The notes under the pieces are model-generated. The model saw only the letters and a list, made by a program, of their open reading frames with translations, did no database searches and had not been told where the DNA came from. Of a stretch of 33,808 nt of DNA, positions 31,927-33,808 are shown piece by piece. The number at the start of each line of letters is the position of its first letter. Positions within the stretch are counted from its first letter, which is position 1. The stretch covers positions 1 to 33,808 of the forward strand of contig NZ_JANCLX010000060.1 in NCBI RefSeq assembly GCF_024295805.1, in the 5' to 3' direction. The translations under genes were made by a program, and so were the position numbers. The stretch comes from Streptomyces cucumeris (GTDB lineage Bacteria; Actinomycetota; Actinomycetes; Streptomycetales; Streptomycetaceae).

Positions 31927-33506
31927 ACGCGGACACCGCCGTGGCCGAGATCAGGGAGCTGCGCGTCGAGGTCGACGGCCGTGTGCTGGTGGACGCGATG
32001 GACTTGCGGGCGCTGCCCGGTACGGTGACGGCGCTGGTCGGCCCGTCCGGCAGCGGGAAGACCACCACCGGGCTGGCGCTGCTGGGCGAGTATCCGGAAG
32101 GGGCGCGTATCACCGGCCGGGTCCGGGTGGCCGGTGATGTGGTCGGCCATGTGCCCCAGCAGCCGTCCGCGGTGCTCAACCCGGCCCGGAGAGTAGGGGC
32201 GCTGCTGTACGACATCGCACGCCACCAGGTGCGTACGCTGCCTCGCGCGCGGCGGCGCGCGGAGGTGCGCCACCGGGTGCTGACCGCCCTGGACGAGGCC
32301 CAACTGCCGGACGGTGAAGCGGTGTTGCGCCGGTATCCGCATCAGTTGTCGGGTGGTCAGCAGCAGCGGGTGGTACTGGCCCAGGCCCTGCTGCTCGGCG
32401 CCCGGGTGGTGGTGGCGGACGAGCCCACCACCGGACAGGACGCGCTCACCAAACGCCGGATCGTGGAGCGGCTGGCCGCCGTCGCGGCGCGGGGCATCGC
32501 GGTGGTGCTGCTCAGCCATGACCTGGATGTGGTGCGGGCGCTCGCGGACGAGGTGGTGGTGGTGCGGGGCGGACGGGTGGTGGAGTCGGGCCCGGCCGAG
32601 CGGGTGTTGCGTACACCGGAACACCCCTGGACGCGCCGACTCCTGGCGGCGGACACCACTCCCGGAGGGGAACCCGCCCCCGAGGATCCGGCGGCCGACG
32701 AGCCCGTGCCCGCCCTCGAGGTGCGTGGGCTGACCGCCCGCCACGGTGGGGTTCCCGTGCTCCGTACCGACACCCTGGCCGTCCACTCCGGGACCACCCT
32801 GGCCGTGGTCGGCCGCTCGGGCAGCGGGAAGACCACCCTGGCCCGTGTGATGGCCGGACTCCACCGTGACCACGACGGCACGGTGCTGCTCGACGGCGCG
32901 CCCCTGCCCCGCGCGCTGCGCTCGCGCAGCCGGGAGCAGACCGCCGCCGTGCAGTACGTGTTCCAGGACGCGCGGGCCGCCTTCGACGAACACCGCCCGG
33001 TCCTGGACCAGGTGGCGCGTACCGCGGTACGGCTGCGCGGCGCGGACCCGGCGGCGGCCCGTGCCGAGGCCGCGGACACGCTGGACCGGCTCGGACTCGG
33101 GGCCGAGACGGTACGGCGGCGGCCGGCCGGGCTCTCCGGCGGTGAACTCCAGCGCGCCGCCCTGGCCCGCGCCCTGCTCGCCCGCCCCCGGGTGCTGGTG
33201 TGCGACGAGATCACCTCCGGACTCGACGCGCTCACCCGGCGGGGCATCCTGGACCTCCTCACCACTTTGCCGCGCGACCGTGGCGGTCTCGCCCTGGTCC
33301 TGGTCACCCACGATCTGGACACCGCGGCCCTGGCCACCCGGATCGCCGTACTGGACGACGGGGAGATCGTGGAACAGGGCCCGGCCGGTCGGATACGGAC
33401 GGCGCCACGTCACCCCTTCACCGCCTCGCTGCTCCGGGCAGCGTCGTGGCGGAGGCCGGCCGCCGGTGCGGGCCACGGCGCGCCGCCGGGCTCCGGACCC
33501 TCGTAG
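31923..33506 (+). CDS. ABC importer ATPase, two nucleotide-binding domains fused
   Basis: A 527-residue protein with two complete ATPase domains in one chain. Domain 1 (about 5-245): Walker A GPSGSGKTTT, Q-loop HVPQQPS, signature LSGGQQQR, Walker B VVVADEP and H-loop LLSHD. Domain 2 (about 262-520): Walker A GRSGSGKTTL, Q-loop YVFQDAR, signature LSGGELQR, Walker B VLVCDEI and H-loop LVTHD. The usual DppD/DppF or NikD/NikE pair is thus fused, a common actinobacterial arrangement. Note CDEI in place of the usual DEP in domain 2. It powers uptake by the two permeases and ends the ten-gene run. Confidence 0.95.
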   Translation: MNADTAVAEIRELRVEVDGRVLVDAMDLRALPGTVTALVGPSGSGKTTTGLALLGEYPEGARITGRVRVAGDVVGHVPQQPSAVLNPARRVGALLYDIARHQVRTLPRARRRAEVRHRVLTALDEAQLPDGEAVLRRYPHQLSGGQQQRVVLAQALLLGARVVVADEPTTGQDALTKRRIVERLAAVAARGIAVVLLSHDLDVVRALADEVVVVRGGRVVESGPAERVLRTPEHPWTRRLLAADTTPGGEPAPEDPAADEPVPALEVRGLTARHGGVPVLRTDTLAVHSGTTLAVVGRSGSGKTTLARVMAGLHRDHDGTVLLDGAPLPRALRSRSREQTAAVQYVFQDARAAFDEHRPVLDQVARTAVRLRGADPAAARAEAADTLDRLGLGAETVRRRPAGLSGGELQRAALARALLARPRVLVCDEITSGLDALTRRGILDLLTTLPRDRGGLALVLVTHDLDTAALATRIAVLDDGEIVEQGPAGRIRTAPRHPFTASLLRAASWRRPAAGAGHGAPPGSGPS

Positions 33507-33550
33507 CCGGCCGCGACGAGGTGTCGAGGCCACCGCGTACACCACATCCC

Positions 33551-33587
33551 CCGGCCGGTAGGAGCGGGCGGCCTACCGGGGGCCGGT
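33551..33587 (+). terminator. Hairpin after the ABC transporter operon
   Basis: CCGGTAGG (33555-33562) and CCTACCGG (33572-33579) form an 8-bp perfect stem with a 9-nt loop, and flanking CCGG/GGCCGG can extend it. It lies about 45 bp past the ATPase stop and probably ends the operon. It overlaps the 3' end of the possible leftward small gene. Confidence 0.6.
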
Positions 33588-33716
33588 GGCGTGGCGGGTG
33601 CACCGCGTGGCCCCGGTCTCCGCCCCGCTCGACCTCCAGGGTCCGGCCAGTACGGCCAGCAGCGCGAGCAGCGAGACGGTGAGGAAGCCGATGACCAGTT
33701 TCCGTGTGATCCGCAT
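33573..33716 (-). CDS. Possible 47-residue membrane or secreted protein
   Basis: A leftward ORF with a basic start (MRITRKL) and one hydrophobic segment (VIGFLTVSLLALLAVLAG), then a short Arg/Thr tail. It looks like a single-span membrane peptide or a signal peptide. The ribosome-binding site is weak. The divergent palindromes just upstream are compatible with its promoter. Size is the main reason for doubt. Confidence 0.35.
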   Translation of the reverse strand: MRITRKLVIGFLTVSLLALLAVLAGPWRSSGAETGATRCTRHATGPR

Positions 33717-33742
33717 GGCGGACACCGTAGGCACGGCCCCCG

Positions 33743-33777
33743 GGGACCGGTCCCGGATGCCCCAGGACCTAGGTCCT
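33743..33777. promoter_or_regulatory. Two perfect palindromes 22 bp apart at the right edge
   Basis: GGGACCGGTCCC (33743-33754) and AGGACCTAGGTCCT (33764-33777) are perfect palindromes whose centres are 22 bp apart, about two helical turns. Both share a GGACC/GGTCC core, so the same dimeric regulator may bind both. They lie upstream of the possible small gene and before the window edge. The motif recalls NarL/DosR-type sites, but no regulator is in view. Confidence 0.5.
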
Positions 33778-33808
33778 GTCCTGCCGGCCTTCGCGGGCCC
33801 GCGACGCC

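Overview
The window is very GC-rich DNA with strong G/C bias at third codon positions, GTG starts, ATGA/GTGA gene overlaps, rare TTA codons, a type I polyketide synthase and roadblock proteins. All of this points to a Streptomyces-like actinomycete. No species can be named from the sequence alone.

Region 1 (left edge to about 15.9 kb) looks like the right part of a polyketide/fatty-acyl biosynthetic cluster. It opens inside the last protein of a modular PKS: the KS C-terminus, a decayed AT and a terminal thioesterase, with no carrier protein between them. An O-methyltransferase, a large thiamine-diphosphate (ThDP) enzyme, a free acyl carrier protein (ACP) and a small unrecognised protein follow. 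A leftward group then holds a small TTA-containing ORF, a membrane desaturase, a fatty acyl-AMP ligase and a KAS III. A rightward group holds a second ACP, a cyclopropane-synthase-like methyltransferase, a DAO-type flavoprotein, a thioester-reductase-like enzyme and an SDR. The two groups diverge from about 500 bp carrying two copies of a 19-bp putative operator. A plausible reading is that a fatty acid is activated, loaded on an ACP, desaturated, methylated and reductively released, then perhaps joined to PKS chemistry. The product is unknown.

Region 2 (15.9 to 22.0 kb) is mostly leftward. It holds a DHFR/RibD-like reductase, an orphan set of three roadblock/LC7 proteins plus a DUF4388-like protein, a D-cysteine desulfhydrase/ACC deaminase-family PLP enzyme, and a secreted S33 tripeptidyl aminopeptidase-like hydrolase.

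Region 3 (22.0 to 33.5 kb) is a ten-gene rightward run with nearly every stop overlapping the next start. It encodes an ATP-grasp ligase, a DUF4213/DUF364 'heavy-metal chelation' protein, a cysteine-synthase-like enzyme, a dipeptide-epimerase-like enolase-superfamily enzyme, an MFS exporter, a methyltransferase, and a complete Opp/Nik-type ABC importer (lipoprotein, two permeases, fused double ATPase). A Fur/Zur-like palindrome overlaps the probable promoter. I propose this as an undescribed metallophore (possibly zincophore) biosynthesis, export and re-uptake system. It is the most interesting part of the window.

The right edge has a terminator, a possible 47-residue membrane protein and two strong palindromes spaced about two helical turns apart.
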